Shown piece after piece: positions 6,497-7,553 of a stretch of 7,553 bases of DNA. Under the pieces are notes generated by a model that was not told where the DNA came from, did not search any database, and worked only from the letters and a program-made list of their open reading frames with translations. The DNA is from an uncultured Oscillospiraceae bacterium (lineage in GTDB: Bacteria; Bacillota; Clostridia; Oscillospirales; Acutalibacteraceae), in the NCBI GenBank assembly GCA_900552925.1, contig USBH01000082.1:1-7553 (forward strand). Reading direction: 5' to 3'. Each line of letters begins with the position of its first letter. The first letter of the stretch is position 1. A program made the translations under genes and the position numbers.

Positions 6497-6623
6497 TTTC
6501 TTCTATCATCCGGACTTTAACCGTCGGCTCCGGAATCACACCGGATCAGCGCTCGAAAGCGGTCGCGGGCTTATGCTGGAAGCATTCACCGCCGGTGAGG
6601 AATTGCACCTCGCCCCGAAGAAA
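6497..6623 (-). promoter_or_regulatory. FMN riboswitch (RFN element)
   Basis: Read on the minus strand, the RFN consensus blocks appear in order: CTTCGGGGCGAGGTG, AATTCCTCACCGGCGGT, AGCCCGCGA, GATCCGGTGTGATTCCGGAG, CCGACGGTTAAAGTCCGGAT and GAAGAAA. P1 pairs TTTCTTC (6623-6617) with GAAGAAA (6503-6497), 7 bp. The class binds flavin mononucleotide and represses riboflavin synthesis or uptake; the gene after it is ribU. Its 5' edge is only 30 bp from the tuf stop codon. I could not find a clear promoter in that gap. Confidence 0.97.
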
Positions 6624-6653
6624 ATGATGGATTTTTATTTTGAGTAAGCGAAA

Positions 6654-7504
6654 TTACTCGTTGATCGCGGTAACAACACCGGAACCAACCGTTCTGCCGC
6701 CCTCACGGATAGCGAAACGGAGGCCTTCCTCGATCGCGATCGGGGTGATCAGCTCAACGTCCATGACGACGTTATCGCCAGGCATGCACATCTCGGTGCC
6801 TTCCGGCAGGGAGATAACGCCCGTAACGTCGGTCGTTCTGAAGTAGAACTGCGGACGGTAGTTGTTGAAGAACGGGGTGTGACGGCCGCCTTCATCCTTC
6901 GTCAGGACGTAGACCTGGCCCTTGAACTTCGTGTGCGGATGAATGGTGCCCGGCTTCGCGAGAACCTGGCCGCGCTCGATGTCCGTTCTCTGAATGCCGC
7001 GGAGCAGAACGCCGATGTTGTCGCCAGCCTCAGCAAAGTCGAGGAGCTTTCTGAACATCTCGATGCCCGTAACAACAGACTTTCTTCTCTCGTCGGTGAG
7101 GCCGATGATCTCGACTTCGTCGGACATCTTGAGGATACCACGCTCGACACGGCCCGTAGCAACGGTGCCGCGGCCGGTGATCGTGAAGACGTCCTCAACC
7201 GGCATCAGGAACGGCAGATCGCTCTTGCGCTCCGGCGTCGGGATCCACTCGTCGACAGCGTCCATGAGCTCATGGATGCACTTGTACTCCGGCGCGTTCG
7301 GGTCCTTGGAAGCGCTGTCCAGCGCGAGGAACGCGGAGCCCTTGATGATCGGCGTGTCGTCGCCCGGGAAGTCGTACTCGTTGAGGAGGTCGCGGATTTC
7401 CATCTCGACCAGCTCGAGGAGCTCTTCGTCGTCGACCTGATCGCACTTGTTCATGAAGACAACGATGTAGGGAACGCCAACCTGACGGGAGAGCAGGATG
7501 TGCT
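6654..7504 (-). CDS. tuf: Elongation factor Tu (N-terminal part missing)
   Basis: A GTPase that delivers aminoacyl-tRNA to the ribosome. About 283 codons are present, from [16 protein letters not shown] to the TAA stop. The first 115 or so residues, with the P-loop GHVDHGKT and the switch regions, lie beyond the window edge, where the adapter begins at 7505. An internal ATG at 7454 is not the true start. The G4 motif NKCD and G5 region GSAF are present. Domain 2 starts near [20 protein letters not shown], and domain 3 contains [18 protein letters not shown], the region that contacts tRNA and elfamycin antibiotics. Domain 3 ends normally ([10 protein letters not shown]). No intrinsic terminator follows. 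The small repeat GAGTAA/TTACTC over the stop codon (6642-6659) has no T-run on this strand. Confidence 0.97.
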
Positions 7505-7553
7505 CTGTCTCTTATACACATCTCCGAGCCCACGAGACTGCAGCTAATCTCGT
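7505..7553 (-). other. Residual Nextera index-side (P7) sequencing adapter
   Basis: Exact reverse complement of bases 1-48 plus one extra base of P7. It holds the Tn5 mosaic end (7505-7523), read-2 stub (7524-7538), the same 8-nt index (7539-7546) and part of P7 (7547-7553). It creates the false C-terminal peptide YTSPSPRDCS on the plus strand. Genomic sequence ends at 7504. Confidence 0.97.

Noticed and set aside
6642..6659. Hairpin GAGTAA/TTACTC at the tuf stop codon as a tuf terminator
   Set aside because: It has only 6 bp, is A/T rich, and is followed on the minus strand by A-rich sequence and not by a T-run.
1..7553. 48-bp terminal inverted repeat suggesting a mobile element
   Set aside because: The repeat is the Nextera/P7 adapter including the Tn5 mosaic end used in library preparation, and no transposase gene is present.

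Overview
This is a GC-rich bacterial segment that looks like a low-redundancy Firmicutes genome, probably class Clostridia and perhaps Oscillospirales/Ruminococcaceae-like. The clues are a SAM-I riboswitch on metK, an FMN riboswitch on a RibU-type ECF substrate-binding component, RecD2 without RecBC, ComF, sigma-A-type promoters and GTG/TTG starts with strong Shine-Dalgarno sites. The taxonomic call is inference. The extreme ends are not genomic. Bases 1-48 and 7505-7553 are the same Illumina/Nextera index-side adapter in inverted orientation, so real sequence runs from 49 to 7504.

Every gene lies on the minus strand, so the biological order runs from high to low coordinates: tuf (5' part missing) - FMN riboswitch - ribU - SAM riboswitch - metK - terminator - small membrane protein - recD2 - comF - mreB-like gene (3' part missing).

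Region 6397-7504: the C-terminal two thirds of EF-Tu, then only 30 bp later an FMN aptamer, its terminator and ribU (riboflavin uptake). No separate tuf terminator is visible. Region 4255-5787: a complete SAM-I transcription-attenuation unit (promoter, aptamer, antiterminator, terminator) controls metK (SAM synthetase), which closes with a strong intrinsic terminator. Both riboswitches give end-product feedback on making or importing a cofactor precursor.

Region 49-4230: a 111-127 aa single-pass membrane protein of unknown role is followed by recD2, whose own promoter overlaps the stop codon of that small gene. recD2 and comF overlap by 4 bp and should be translationally coupled. A further promoter at the end of comF serves the MreB-family gene. 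That protein keeps the MreB fold motifs but lacks the usual ATPase residues, and it is the most unusual item in the window.

No gene-free stretch exceeds 300 bp. The two longest gaps (5493-5787 and 6397-6653) are filled mainly by the riboswitch leaders. I see no insertion sequence, CRISPR array, tRNA or rRNA, and no sign of horizontal transfer.
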